This document shows, piece after piece, positions 52,471 through 61,881 of a DNA stretch of 64,000 nt. This DNA comes from an uncultured Bacillaceae bacterium (GTDB lineage: Bacteria; Bacillota; Bacilli; Bacillales; Caldibacillaceae). Below the pieces are notes generated by a model that made no database searches, was not told the origin of the DNA, and was given only the letters and a program-made list of their open reading frames with translations. A program made the position numbers and the translations under genes. The stretch is taken from positions 6,265 to 70,264 of the forward strand of contig CALGYZ010000082.1 in assembly GCA_937934645.1 (NCBI GenBank), read 5' to 3'. Every line of letters begins with the position of its first letter. The stretch's first letter is position 1.

Positions 52471-52755
52471 ATGGCCGGAAAATGGAGACAAAAAATCCGA
52501 AGATGGGTGACCAAGCAGCTGGATCTTCCGGAAGATGTGACAATGGATGTTCCCCGAATAACAATGATCGGTCAAATTCATATTTACATAGAAAATCATA
52601 AGGGTCTTTTATCCTTTTCTGATAAAGAAATAAGAATTTTATTAACCCGGGGACAGCTCTTAATAAGAGGAGAAACGTTTGTGATTAAGACGATATTGCC
52701 CGAGGAACTGTTATTGGAGGGAAAAATTGAGCAAGTTCTCTTTATTTCGGAATAA
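52471..52755 (+). CDS. yqfC: Sporulation protein YqfC
   Basis: 94 residues of the YabP/YqfC family: LPRITM-type block (VPRITMIGQIHIYIENHKGLLSF split over residues 27-49) and FVIKTILPEELLLEG. In B. subtilis yqfC and yqfD are transcribed by sigma-E in the mother cell; their exact role is unknown. Its Shine-Dalgarno lies in a strong hairpin. Confidence 0.93.
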   Translation: MAGKWRQKIRRWVTKQLDLPEDVTMDVPRITMIGQIHIYIENHKGLLSFSDKEIRILLTRGQLLIRGETFVIKTILPEELLLEGKIEQVLFISE

Positions 52756-52823
52756 AAATGTATTGACAAAGATCGCTTGCCGGTCGGACATGTCCAATTA
52801 ATCGGGGTTGTGGGGGTCGTGAT

Positions 52824-54008
52824 ATGAAAAATTTATGGCTGAGAAAATATTATGGTTATGTCACTGTAAAAATTGAAGGCAAAGGTTTGGAACGGTTTAT
52901 CAACAAGCTGGTGAAAGAAAATATCCGGATTTGGAATGTAAAACGGCAGAATCAGGAGAGCATTACCTTTCAAATGTTTGTCCGGGATGTTCCTCATCTG
53001 AGATCAGCCAATCATTATCACAGGGTAAAACTCCGCTTTTTGAAAAAATCCGGACTCCCGTTTTACACAAAAAGACTGAAGCGGAATACCGGTTTCATCG
53101 CCGGGGCAGTGATCGCATTATTAATAATAACGCTTTTATCCAATATGATTTGGCATGTTGAAATTCATGGTGCAAGTCCGGAAACAGAATACAAACTATC
53201 CAATCAACTCAAGCAATTGGGAATCAGAAAAGGAGGATTCCAATTTTTAGTAGATGATCCGGAAACATTACAAAGAAAGTTATCGGGGCGAAATGAGGAA
53301 ATTACCTGGATCGGTGTGGAAGTCCGGGGGACAACCTATCGTTTTCAGGTAGTCGAAAAGGAACGGCCGGAACAACAAAAAAAGAAGGGACCGCAACATT
53401 TGGTGGCAAAAAAAGAAGCGGTGATTGTTGATTATTTTGTAGAAAAAGGACAACCCGTCATTTCAGTCCATGAATTTGTAAAACCGGGTCAATTGCTTGT
53501 TTCAGGATTGATCGGAAAGGAAAAGGAACCGGATTTTGTTTCAGCTAAAGGAAAAGTTTTAGGAAAAACTTGGTATGATACGAAAGTGGAAGTAAAGTTA
53601 AAAAATAAGTTTAAAGTACTGACCGGAAACGAAGTAAGAAAAAAAGCCATAAAAATCGGCAGCCGGCAAATTCCGGTATGGGGGTTTGAAAATGAGCAAT
53701 ATAAATATAAACAGACGGAAGTGGATGAAGTTCCGCTCAAGTTTTTAAAATGGACAACTCCGGTTTCGTTTATTAAAATGACGGTTCGGGAAGTAGAAGT
53801 GAAAAATAAAACGTATACGGAAAAAGAAGCAAAGAAATTAGCCCTTTCCCTAGCCAAAAAAAATTTAATGGAAACAATTCCGGAAGATGCAGATATTATT
53901 GACGAAAAAGTTTTGCATGAAAAAGTAGAGAATGGTAAATTAAAGTTATTAGTAAGTTATGATGTGATCGAAAATATTGCGAAGGAAGTGCCAATAACTG
54001 TTAATTAG
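52824..54008 (+). CDS. yqfD: Sporulation protein YqfD
   Basis: 394 residues. A soluble N-terminal domain (YVTVKIEGKGLERFINKLV), one membrane helix (FIAGAVIALLIITLLSNMIW) and a large C-terminal domain with WIGVEVRGTTYRFQVVEKE. Known as a sigma-E-dependent stage IV sporulation family. ATG follows GTGGGGGTCGTGAT; 68 bases separate it from yqfC. Confidence 0.93.
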   Translation: MKNLWLRKYYGYVTVKIEGKGLERFINKLVKENIRIWNVKRQNQESITFQMFVRDVPHLRSANHYHRVKLRFLKKSGLPFYTKRLKRNTGFIAGAVIALLIITLLSNMIWHVEIHGASPETEYKLSNQLKQLGIRKGGFQFLVDDPETLQRKLSGRNEEITWIGVEVRGTTYRFQVVEKERPEQQKKKGPQHLVAKKEAVIVDYFVEKGQPVISVHEFVKPGQLLVSGLIGKEKEPDFVSAKGKVLGKTWYDTKVEVKLKNKFKVLTGNEVRKKAIKIGSRQIPVWGFENEQYKYKQTEVDEVPLKFLKWTTPVSFIKMTVREVEVKNKTYTEKEAKKLALSLAKKNLMETIPEDADIIDEKVLHEKVENGKLKLLVSYDVIENIAKEVPITVN

Positions 54009-54022
54009 GGGTGTTGTCATTT

Positions 54023-54982
54023 TTGAAAACGAAAGAATATCGATTAGATCAGACTGAAAATTTGATGCTGCTGTTCGGAACAGGAGACAACCATTTAAAA
54101 TTAATTGAAGAAGAATTGGATGTAAAAATTACAACACGGGGAGAATCCGTCCTTATTTCCGGCAATGAAGACGCAATCACATCTGCTGAACATGTTATAC
54201 AAGCATTGCAACAAGCCGTCAAAAAAGGAATCACGATCGGCACACGGGATGTTACGATTGCCATCCAAATGGAAAAACAAGGTACGATTGAATATTTTAT
54301 TGAATTGTATAAGGAAGAAATTACGAAAAACAGCAGAGGCAAACCCATCCGGGTAAAAACGTTAGGCCAGAGGGAATATGTCCATGCAATAAAAGCACAT
54401 GATATTGTTTTCGGAATCGGACCTGCCGGAACCGGTAAAACATATTTAGCCGTGGCTCTTGCAGTCGATGCGTTAAAAAAGAATATTGTTAAACGGATTA
54501 TTTTAACGCGTCCTGCTGTTGAAGCCGGTGAAAGCCTCGGCTTTTTGCCGGGTGACTTAAAGGAAAAGGTTGATCCTTATCTGCGGCCATTGTATGATGC
54601 TCTCCACGACATTTTAGGAACAGAACAAACCCAGAGACTGATCGAGCGGGGAACCATTGAGATTGCTCCGCTTGCATATATGCGCGGCCGTACGCTTGAT
54701 GATGCATTCGTCATTTTGGATGAAGCGCAAAATACAACTCATGCCCAAATGAAAATGTTTCTGACAAGACTCGGATTCGGATCAAAAATGGTGATTACCG
54801 GTGATTTAACACAGATTGATTTACCTAAAGGCATTGGCTCCGGATTGGCAGCGGTTGAAAAAATTTTAAAGCATATTCCCGAAATTACCTTTGTTTATTT
54901 GGAAGAGAGTGATGTCGTCCGTCATCCGCTCGTGACAAAAATTATTGCTGCTTACGAACGGTTGCAATTGAATGAAAAATGA
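54023..54982 (+). CDS. phoH: PhoH family ATPase
   Basis: 319 residues, the length of B. subtilis PhoH. An N-terminal KH-like part (ITTRGESVLISG) precedes the ATPase: Walker A GPAGTGKT (133-140), RPAVEAGESLGFLPGDLKEK, Walker B FVILDEAQNT. Predicted RNA helicase/ATPase in RNA metabolism with ybeY. I chose TTG 54023, about 10 bases after GGGGTG, rather than GTG 54011 inside that site. Confidence 0.93.
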   Translation: MKTKEYRLDQTENLMLLFGTGDNHLKLIEEELDVKITTRGESVLISGNEDAITSAEHVIQALQQAVKKGITIGTRDVTIAIQMEKQGTIEYFIELYKEEITKNSRGKPIRVKTLGQREYVHAIKAHDIVFGIGPAGTGKTYLAVALAVDALKKNIVKRIILTRPAVEAGESLGFLPGDLKEKVDPYLRPLYDALHDILGTEQTQRLIERGTIEIAPLAYMRGRTLDDAFVILDEAQNTTHAQMKMFLTRLGFGSKMVITGDLTQIDLPKGIGSGLAAVEKILKHIPEITFVYLEESDVVRHPLVTKIIAAYERLQLNEK

Positions 54983-54987
54983 AAACG

Positions 54988-55047
54988 AAAAAAGCTGTTT
55001 CGAAATTGCCGGATGAAACTCGCCGGTCAATTCGATCAGCTTTTTTT
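54988..55047 (+). terminator. Terminator after phoH
   Basis: AAAAAAGCTG / CAGCTTTTTT outer pairs and TCGAAATTGCCGG / CCGGTCAATTCGA inner pairs (one mismatch) make a long hairpin with a T run. Confidence 0.85.
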
Positions 55048-55158
55048 CATGGTTAAAATGGTATAAAATAATAATAACAAATTGTGGAGTGACCGTTAGA
55101 CCGGTCAGAACCATCTGTTCATACAGCTGTGTACACACTGTCAATGGAGGATTGGAAT

Positions 55159-57306
55159 GTGAAAAAAGCTCGGAATGCCGGATTAAAAATGTTTGCCGGT
55201 TTGAAAGGGAAATTATTATTTTGGATAGTATTTTTGTTCACGGCATTTATTATGTTTGCTTCGATGTACGGCAACGTTAAACCTACAAAGCTGGATGTGG
55301 AAAAATTTTCTATTGCAGAAGAGACGATCCGTTCCCCGATAACCATTGAAGATAAAGAACAAACGGAAAAGAAAAAGCATGAAGCGGTTAATCAAGTCAA
55401 GCCCCAGTACGTGATGAAACATGAATATGCCCAAAACCGCGTTGATTTAATTAGTTCAATATTTCAAGCGTCTATAGATTTACGTAAAGAATGGGAAAAA
55501 GAAAAACAGGATTTTGAAGCACGTAGTAACAGGGAAACGGAATGGCAGGAACGATCCGTTGAAGAGAAAACAGAGTTGTTAAAAGAACGGCTGACCGAAC
55601 ATGTAATTTCCGATTTATCGGATGAAACCATTAGAGCTCTCGTAAATTATCCGGAGACCGATTTATCCATTGCCAAGGATGCCGCAGTAACGGCAGTAAA
55701 CAAAGTTATGACCAAGAGAATTTCCGCCGCGGATGTAGAAGATGCAAAAAATGAAGTGGAAGAGGAAATTCGGCAAATCTCCCTTCCCGGACCATTAAAA
55801 AATGCAACTGTGGAGCTGGGAAGATACGCGGTCATCCAAAATGAATTTTATGATCCGGAAGCTACGGAGGAATTGCGCCAGCTTGCGGTTGAAGATGTAG
55901 AGCCTGTCAGAATTCTTCAGGGGCAAATTATTGTAGAGGAAGGGGAACTGATTGATCAGGAAATTTACCGGCAGCTTGAGTTGCTCGGGCTTGTCAATTC
56001 CGATGCCTCCTTGATGCCGTTTATAGGTTTGGGGCTGCTCATCTTTATTTTATTAGGACTTGCTTTTCCTTATTTTTACAAAAAATGTGGTAAATCTTTG
56101 CAGAAAGAATGGCTCATTTTCTGTACGGTTTTAACAGCATCCATCCTTTTAATGAAAGGAATCAGTATAATACCCGTTGAACAGTTTGATCTTGCCTTTT
56201 TATTCCCCGCTGCAACGGAGTCTATGCTGGTTAAACTTTTAATTGATAAACGTCCGGGAATTGTGGGAGTGGTTATTTTAGCCGTATGCGGAGCGGTTAT
56301 TTTCAATGATCATACATCAGGAAGTTTCCATTTGACGATCAGTTTATATATTTTAATCAGCGGTATATGCGGAATCACATTTTTATCGGTGCAAAACCAC
56401 CGTCCGAAAATTTTTCAGACGGGTCTTTACGTTTCACTTATCAACGTTGCTTTGATTATCGCTTTCTTGTTTATACCGAATTCAAAGTTTTCCATTTCCC
56501 AATATGTTTTGTATTCATTGTCCGGAATTGCATCCGGAATCAGCTCTTCCGTGTTAACAATAGGATTTTTGCCGGTTTTTGAAGCTGGTTTCGGAATACT
56601 GTCTACAATGAAACTTATAGAACTGTCAAATCCGAACCATCCGTTATTAAAGAAAATTTTAACGGAAGCACCGGGAACATATCATCACAGCATTATGGTC
56701 GCAAACCTTGCCGACCGGGCATGTGAGGCGGTCGGTGCAAACGGATTGTTGGCAAGGGTCGCCAGTTATTATCACGATATCGGAAAAACGAAACGGCCGC
56801 ATTTCTTTATTGAAAATCAAATGAACATGGAAAATCCCCATGAACGTCTCGATCCGGAAACGAGCCGCGACATTATTCTGGCCCATACAAAGGATGGTGC
56901 AGAAATATTAAGACAGCATAATATGCCCCGGGAAATTATAGATGTGGCCCTGCAACACCACGGCACAAGCCTTTTGAAATATTTCTATCATAAAGCAAAG
57001 GAAAACGGTGATGTAACGGAAAGTGATTTCCGTTATCCGGGGCCAAAGCCAAAATCAAAAGAAATTGCCATCATCAGTATCGCTGATAGTGTAGAAGCAG
57101 CCGTACGTTCGATGCAAGATCCGACAAAAGAAAAAATAGAAAAACTTGTCCACAATATAATTAAAGATAAACTGAATGACGGACAGTTCAGCGAGTGTGA
57201 TCTGACGTTTAAAGAATTGTCCATCATTGAAAAAACACTATGTGAAACGTTGTACGGTATCTTTCATAACCGGATCGAGTATCCGGACTCTCCTAAAGAA
57301 AGGTGA
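55159..57306 (+). CDS. pgpH: Cyclic-di-AMP phosphodiesterase PgpH (YqfF)
   Basis: 715 residues (B. subtilis 711). N-terminal helix, a large outside 7TMR-HDED domain (to about residue 285), seven membrane helices, then a cytoplasmic HD domain with HHS (His509-His510), HDIGKTKRP (His539-Asp540) and QHHGTSLL. It hydrolyses c-di-AMP and so affects potassium and osmotic control. GTG 55159 lies 8 bases after TGGAGGA; an upstream GTG (55129) has no site. Confidence 0.94.
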   Translation: MKKARNAGLKMFAGLKGKLLFWIVFLFTAFIMFASMYGNVKPTKLDVEKFSIAEETIRSPITIEDKEQTEKKKHEAVNQVKPQYVMKHEYAQNRVDLISSIFQASIDLRKEWEKEKQDFEARSNRETEWQERSVEEKTELLKERLTEHVISDLSDETIRALVNYPETDLSIAKDAAVTAVNKVMTKRISAADVEDAKNEVEEEIRQISLPGPLKNATVELGRYAVIQNEFYDPEATEELRQLAVEDVEPVRILQGQIIVEEGELIDQEIYRQLELLGLVNSDASLMPFIGLGLLIFILLGLAFPYFYKKCGKSLQKEWLIFCTVLTASILLMKGISIIPVEQFDLAFLFPAATESMLVKLLIDKRPGIVGVVILAVCGAVIFNDHTSGSFHLTISLYILISGICGITFLSVQNHRPKIFQTGLYVSLINVALIIAFLFIPNSKFSISQYVLYSLSGIASGISSSVLTIGFLPVFEAGFGILSTMKLIELSNPNHPLLKKILTEAPGTYHHSIMVANLADRACEAVGANGLLARVASYYHDIGKTKRPHFFIENQMNMENPHERLDPETSRDIILAHTKDGAEILRQHNMPREIIDVALQHHGTSLLKYFYHKAKENGDVTESDFRYPGPKPKSKEIAIISIADSVEAAVRSMQDPTKEKIEKLVHNIIKDKLNDGQFSECDLTFKELSIIEKTLCETLYGIFHNRIEYPDSPKER

Positions 57307-57311
57307 TTTGT

Positions 57312-57782
57312 GTGGCTTTAGAAATTGTCTGGACAGATGAAACAGAAACATTGGCAAAAAAAGAAATTGAAAAAATTCTTTCTTTGTTGCAACTGGCGGC
57401 AAAATACGAAAATTTAACCGGAGATTGCGAATTATCACTGACTTTTGTTGATAATCAAAAAATTCATGAAATCAACCGGGAATACCGCGGAATCGACCGG
57501 CCGACGGATGTGATCTCCTTTGCTTTGGAGGAATCCTCAGGGGATGAAATGGAAATTATCGGCGGAGATATACCGAGAATTTTGGGTGACATTATTATTT
57601 CCGTGCCCAAAGCAAAAGAACAAGCAGAAAATTACGGTCACTCCTTTATGAGGGAATTGGGATTTTTAGCTGTTCACGGCTTTCTCCATCTTCTCGGTTA
57701 CGACCATATGACGGAGGAGGATGAAAAAGAAATGTTTTTAAGGCAGGAAGAAATATTACAGACATTTGGATTGGAAAGATAA
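57312..57782 (+). CDS. ybeY: Endoribonuclease YbeY
   Basis: 156 residues. The zinc site is HGFLHLLGYDH near the C-terminus, preceded by RPTDVISFALEE and LGDIIISVPKAKEQAE. Acts in 16S rRNA 3' processing and ribosome quality control. GTG 57312 with AAAGGTGAT just upstream; the gene starts 5 bases after pgpH ends. Confidence 0.96.
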   Translation: MALEIVWTDETETLAKKEIEKILSLLQLAAKYENLTGDCELSLTFVDNQKIHEINREYRGIDRPTDVISFALEESSGDEMEIIGGDIPRILGDIIISVPKAKEQAENYGHSFMRELGFLAVHGFLHLLGYDHMTEEDEKEMFLRQEEILQTFGLER

Positions 57783-57796
57783 GGGTTGTTTATCCT

Positions 57797-58171
57797 ATGA
57801 AAAGACTTATACAATCGTTTAAATACGCATTGGAAGGATTGTTTACGGCTCTCCGGCAGGAAAGGAATATGAAAATTCATACGGTCGCCGGAGTTATTGC
57901 TGCACTTTGCGGATTTTATTTTCATCTTTCTGTTACGGAGTGGCTGGTTTTAACCCTTACGATCGCTGGTGTATTTACTGCAGAACTTTTGAATACAGCA
58001 ATTGAACGTACAGTTGATTTATACGGACGGGATTTTCATCCGCTGGCAAAGCAGGCTAAGGATATTGCAGCGGGGGCATGTTTTATTTCTGCTCTTGCCA
58101 GTGTTATTGTCGGTATGTTAATATTTGGACCGAAAATATTTTATATGTTTTCCGGTCTCGGCATATTTTAA
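57797..58171 (+). CDS. dgkA: Undecaprenol/diacylglycerol kinase DgkA
   Basis: 124 residues, three membrane helices, catalytic block ELLNTAIERTVDL. In Gram-positives this family phosphorylates undecaprenol for cell-wall lipid carrier recycling. N-terminus RLIQSFKYALEGLFTALRQE is typical. A weak AAGGG precedes the ATG. Between ybeY and cdd, the standard order. Confidence 0.92.
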   Translation: MKRLIQSFKYALEGLFTALRQERNMKIHTVAGVIAALCGFYFHLSVTEWLVLTLTIAGVFTAELLNTAIERTVDLYGRDFHPLAKQAKDIAAGACFISALASVIVGMLIFGPKIFYMFSGLGIF

Positions 58172-58234
58172 AAAGGTCTGTATCTGCCGGATATCTGAAT
58201 ATATTTAGAATATAAAAACAATTCAAAAAACCTA

Positions 58235-58263
58235 TTAACAAACAAATATTTTTGTTGTAAAAT
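58235..58263 (+). promoter_or_regulatory. Candidate promoter for cdd-era
   Basis: TTAACA (58235-58240), 17 bases, TAAAAT (58258-58263), 35 bases before cdd. Confidence 0.5.
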
Positions 58264-58297
58264 AAAACTACACCTCGCAAAAAAAGGAGATAACATC

Positions 58298-58702
58298 ATG
58301 GGAATTGGACTTGAGCAACTGATTGATGAAGCTAAGAAAGCAAGAACAATGGCATACGCCCCTTACTCGCAGTTCCCGGTAGGAGCCGCTCTTATTACGG
58401 AAGACGGGGAAATTTTCCGGGGCTGCAATATCGAAAACGCAGCTTACAGTCTTTCCAACTGCGCAGAACGGACTGCTATTTTTAAAGCGTTTTCAAACGG
58501 GGCTAAACGATTTAGGGCAATGGCCATCGTTGCTGACACTGACCGCCCCTGTCCGCCGTGCGGCGCCTGCCGGCAGGTGATGTCTGAACTTTGTCCGGAA
58601 AATATGAAAGTGGTTTTGAGCAATATGAAAGGTGACATTCTGGAAACTACAGTAAAAGAATTATTACCAGGAGCATTTAAGGCGGAGGATTTACATGGAT
58701 GA
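58298..58702 (+). CDS. cdd: Cytidine deaminase
   Basis: 134 residues, small tetrameric type. Zinc ligands Cys55, Cys88, Cys91 and catalytic Glu57 in SNCAERTA and CPPCGACRQV. Converts cytidine and deoxycytidine to uridine forms. ATG follows AAAAAAGGAGATAACATC; overlaps era by 8 bases. Confidence 0.97.
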   Translation: MGIGLEQLIDEAKKARTMAYAPYSQFPVGAALITEDGEIFRGCNIENAAYSLSNCAERTAIFKAFSNGAKRFRAMAIVADTDRPCPPCGACRQVMSELCPENMKVVLSNMKGDILETTVKELLPGAFKAEDLHG

Positions 58703-59600
58703 AAAAGGATTCAAATCAGGATTTATTACAATTATCGGACGTCCGAACGTCGGGAAATCGACACTTCTGAATCAGATTGTCGGACAAAAAATTGCCATTA
58801 TGAGTGATAAGGCGCAGACGACACGGAACAAAATCCAGGGTGTGTTGACGATGGAAGATGCCCAAATGATTTTTATTGACACACCCGGTATTCATAAGCC
58901 AAAACACCGGCTTGGTGAATTTATGGTAAAAGTAGCGACGAACACATTAAATGAAGTGGACTTAATTTTGTTTATGGTAAATGCAACGGAAAAGTTCGGC
59001 AGGGGCGAGGAATATATATTGCAACAGCTTAAAGGAACGGATACCGAGGTATTCCTTGTTATTAACAAAATAGATCTTGTTCATCCGGATGAACTGCTGG
59101 AAATTATTGTTCAATATAAAGATAAGTATCCATTTGCCGAAGTTGTTCCGGTCTCGGCATTGCAGGGAAATAATGTCTACCGTCTGATCGAAGTAATCAA
59201 AGATTATTTGCCTGAAGGACCTCAATATTATCCCAGCGATCAAATTACAGATCATCCGGAAAGGTTTATAATTTCCGAATTAATCCGGGAAAAAGTTTTG
59301 CAACTGACAAGGGAAGAAATCCCCCATTCCGTGGCGGTAACCATTGAAAAAATTGAAACGTTGGAAAACGGTGTTGTGCATATTATGGCTGCCATCATTG
59401 TTGAAAGAAACTCCCAAAAAGGAATTGTAATCGGGAAAGGCGGAAGGATGTTAAAGGTAATTGGAAAAAGGGCGCGCGTGGACATAGAGAATCTTTTAGG
59501 CTCGAAAATATTCCTTGAACTTTGGGTGAAAGTCCAGAAAGACTGGAGAAATAAACAGTCGGTCCTTCGGGAATTCGGCTACCGTGAGGATGAATACTGA
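58695..59600 (+). CDS. era: GTPase Era
   Basis: 301 residues. G1 GRPNVGKST (15-23), G3 DTPGIHKP, G4 NKID; C-terminal KH domain with GIVIGKGGRMLKVIGKRAR. Binds the 16S rRNA 3' end for 30S maturation. GCGGAGGA precedes the ATG. The 136 bases after it contain no gene and no terminator. Confidence 0.98.
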   Translation: MDEKGFKSGFITIIGRPNVGKSTLLNQIVGQKIAIMSDKAQTTRNKIQGVLTMEDAQMIFIDTPGIHKPKHRLGEFMVKVATNTLNEVDLILFMVNATEKFGRGEEYILQQLKGTDTEVFLVINKIDLVHPDELLEIIVQYKDKYPFAEVVPVSALQGNNVYRLIEVIKDYLPEGPQYYPSDQITDHPERFIISELIREKVLQLTREEIPHSVAVTIEKIETLENGVVHIMAAIIVERNSQKGIVIGKGGRMLKVIGKRARVDIENLLGSKIFLELWVKVQKDWRNKQSVLREFGYREDEY

Positions 59601-59736
59601 TTTTTGTTCAGATCCGGATTTCATATCTGGAGATAACAACCATATTTTTCAGCTTATGATTTTCATATGAGCGGATAACAATAAGAACAGGTCAGGATGA
59701 TCGCTGGTTAAAACATTTGAAAGGTGGGGGATTTCC

Positions 59737-59880
59737 ATGTTAAATTTTACTTGGAAAGTATTTGCCCAAACCGGAAATATTGACACTTATCTTTTATACA
59801 AAGAAATTTTAAGAGAAATGGAAGAAAATCCCGAAACTGAAAAAGAGCAGCCAGCTAATCCGGATGTTACTGTATCCTGA
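59737..59880 (+). CDS. yqzL: YqzL family small protein
   Basis: 47 residues, MLNFTWKVFAQTGNIDTYLL then an acidic tail ending PDVTVS. YqzL lies between era and recO in many Bacillus species; function unknown. AAAGGTGGGGG precedes the ATG at normal spacing. Its stop is 25 bases before the recO start. Confidence 0.88.
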   Translation: MLNFTWKVFAQTGNIDTYLLYKEILREMEENPETEKEQPANPDVTVS

Positions 59881-59905
59881 TGAACCTGCTTGGATGGTGA
59901 CATTA

Positions 59906-60664
59906 TTGTTTCAAAAGTTGGAAGGTATTGTGCTTCGGACATCGGATTATGGTGAAGCAAATAAAATTTTAACGATTTATACGAGGGAATTAGGTAAGTT
60001 TGCAGCTGTGGCAAGAGGGGCAAAAAAGCCGAAAAGCCGGCTTGCCTCCGTGTCACAGCCTTTTACATACGGTTATTTTGTTGCAACAACTGGAAGAAAA
60101 GGTCTTGGAACGATTCATCAGGGAGAAATAATTGATGTTTTCCGCACGATAAAAGAAGATCTTTTTTTGACCGGCTATGCTTCATATTGTGCCGAGTTGC
60201 TGGATAAAAGTACTGAAGAAAGGGAAAGAAATCCTTTTTTATTTGAAGTATTCTATCAAACAATAAAATATCTGGATGAAGAATATGATCCGCAGATTAT
60301 CAAAAATATTTTCGAGATGAAAATGTTGCCGGTGCTCGGCTACCGTCCTGTTTTGGACAGATGCGTATTATGCCGGCGGAAAGACGGCTCCTTTGTTTTT
60401 TCGGTCAGGGAAGGCGGAATATTATGTCCGGAATGTGCGGAGAAGGATCCGTATCATTTGAAAGTAAGCCAGGCTGTCATACGGCTGTTAAGGCTGTTTT
60501 ATTTTTTTGATTTATCAAGACTCGGAACAATCAATGTTAAAAACCAGACAAAAAAAGAGCTCGAATTATGTATTTCCAATTATTATGATGAATATTCCGG
60601 ATTATATTTAAAGTCGAAAAAATTTCTTGAGCAACTGAAAAAACTGGATTTTCAAGAGAATTGA
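59906..60664 (+). CDS. recO: DNA repair protein RecO
   Basis: 252 residues (B. subtilis 255). N-terminal OB fold (EGIVLRTSDYGEANKILTIYT), helical domain, and a zinc motif CVLCRRKDGS ... CPEC. Loads RecA on SSB-coated DNA with RecR. TTG 59906 is 6 bases after GGTGA and matches the family start; ATG 59894 or earlier would extend into yqzL. Confidence 0.93.
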   Translation: MFQKLEGIVLRTSDYGEANKILTIYTRELGKFAAVARGAKKPKSRLASVSQPFTYGYFVATTGRKGLGTIHQGEIIDVFRTIKEDLFLTGYASYCAELLDKSTEERERNPFLFEVFYQTIKYLDEEYDPQIIKNIFEMKMLPVLGYRPVLDRCVLCRRKDGSFVFSVREGGILCPECAEKDPYHLKVSQAVIRLLRLFYFFDLSRLGTINVKNQTKKELELCISNYYDEYSGLYLKSKKFLEQLKKLDFQEN

Positions 60665-60697
60665 AATGCGTAGCTTAGACCTGTATAATATACATGA

Positions 60698-60726
60698 TTG
60701 ACTTTTATTCGTTTTTTCGATAAGAT
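60698..60726 (+). promoter_or_regulatory. Sigma-A promoter for glyQS
   Basis: TTGACT (60698-60703), 17 bases, TAAGAT (60721-60726), just upstream of the glycine T-box. Confidence 0.8.
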
Positions 60727-60759
60727 TCGATAAAAATACATTATGAATATTGGTTGCAA

Positions 60760-60953
60760 TGATGGAAAGTAGTACTTGATCCCCTCTATAAAAGCGAACC
60801 TAGGATGGTGCGAGCTAGGGTATAGAGAGTCAAGGAAGGCGTTCCTGAGCAATTGGACGATAAAAGCGGCCGGAACGATGCCGGCAAATAGGGTGGAACC
60901 GCGGGAAAACTCTCGTCCCTATGCTGTTTAGCATAGAGAAGAGAGTTTTTTCT
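60760..60953 (+). ncRNA. T-box riboswitch (glycine) upstream of glyQS
   Basis: T-box core AGGGTGGAACCGCG at 60890-60903; specifier GGC (glycine) at 60838-60840 in GAAGGCGTTCCTGAG; terminator AAAACTCTC / GAGAGTTTT at 60906-60951. Uncharged tRNA-Gly should favour read-through into glyQS. It is short, with a compact region between stem I and the antiterminator, as in other glyQS leaders. The 5' boundary is approximate. The gap 60665-60990 holds only this and its promoter. Confidence 0.95.
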
Positions 60954-60990
60954 ATTTATTTCTAAAAAGAAAAAGATGTGAGGTGTTACG

Positions 60991-61881
60991 ATGAATATTC
61001 AACAAATGATCCTTACTTTGCAAAAACATTGGGCAGACCAGGGCTGTATATTAATGCATGCATATGATGTGGAAAAGGGTGCCGGAACGATGAGTCCTTA
61101 CACCTTTTTGCGGGCAATCGGGCCTGAACCTTGGAATGTTGCTTACGTAGAACCTTCCAGAAGACCGGCTGACGGAAGATATGGTGAGAACCCGAACCGC
61201 CTGTTCCAGCATCACCAATTTCAAGTGATCATGAAGCCATCACCGGATAATATTCAAGATATTTATTTGGATTCGTTGCGGGCACTCGGTATTGATCCCT
61301 TGGATCATGATATCCGTTTTGTAGAAGATAACTGGGAAAACCCTTCCCTCGGTTGTGCAGGCCTCGGCTGGGAAGTATGGCTCGACGGTATGGAAATTAC
61401 CCAGTTTACATATTTCCAGCATGTCGGAGGATTGGATTGCAAACCCGTTTCCGTAGAAATTACATATGGTATTGAGCGTCTGGCCTCATTTATCCAGGAC
61501 AAAGAGAATGTTTTTGATCTGGAATGGACAGACGGATTTACTTACCGGGATATTTTCGGTCAGCCGGAATATGAGCATTCGAAGTATTCCTTTGAAACAT
61601 CTGACACAGCCATGCTTTTTGATTTATTTAACCAGTATGAACGGGAAGCAAAGCGCCAGCTGGAAGAAGGCCTTGTCCATCCTGCATATGATTATGTTTT
61701 AAAATGCTCCCATGTATTTAACTTGCTTGATGCAAAAGGAGCGATTTCAGTTACCGAACGGACAGGCTATCTGGCCCGCTGCCGCGATTTGGCGAAAAAA
61801 GTGGCGAAAGCTTTTTACAACGAAAGGGAGAAACTCGGCTTTCCCATTTTAAAAATGCAGAAGGAGGATACGTATGAGTAA
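60991..61881 (+). CDS. glyQ: Glycyl-tRNA synthetase alpha subunit
   Basis: 296 residues. Class II core with YVEPSRRPADGRYGENPNRL split over residues 50-72, FQVIMKPSP and VSVEITYGIERLA. Catalytic half of the alpha2-beta2 bacterial enzyme. ATG 60991 follows GTGAGGTG; overlaps glyS by 8 bases. Confidence 0.98.
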   Translation: MNIQQMILTLQKHWADQGCILMHAYDVEKGAGTMSPYTFLRAIGPEPWNVAYVEPSRRPADGRYGENPNRLFQHHQFQVIMKPSPDNIQDIYLDSLRALGIDPLDHDIRFVEDNWENPSLGCAGLGWEVWLDGMEITQFTYFQHVGGLDCKPVSVEITYGIERLASFIQDKENVFDLEWTDGFTYRDIFGQPEYEHSKYSFETSDTAMLFDLFNQYEREAKRQLEEGLVHPAYDYVLKCSHVFNLLDAKGAISVTERTGYLARCRDLAKKVAKAFYNEREKLGFPILKMQKEDTYE

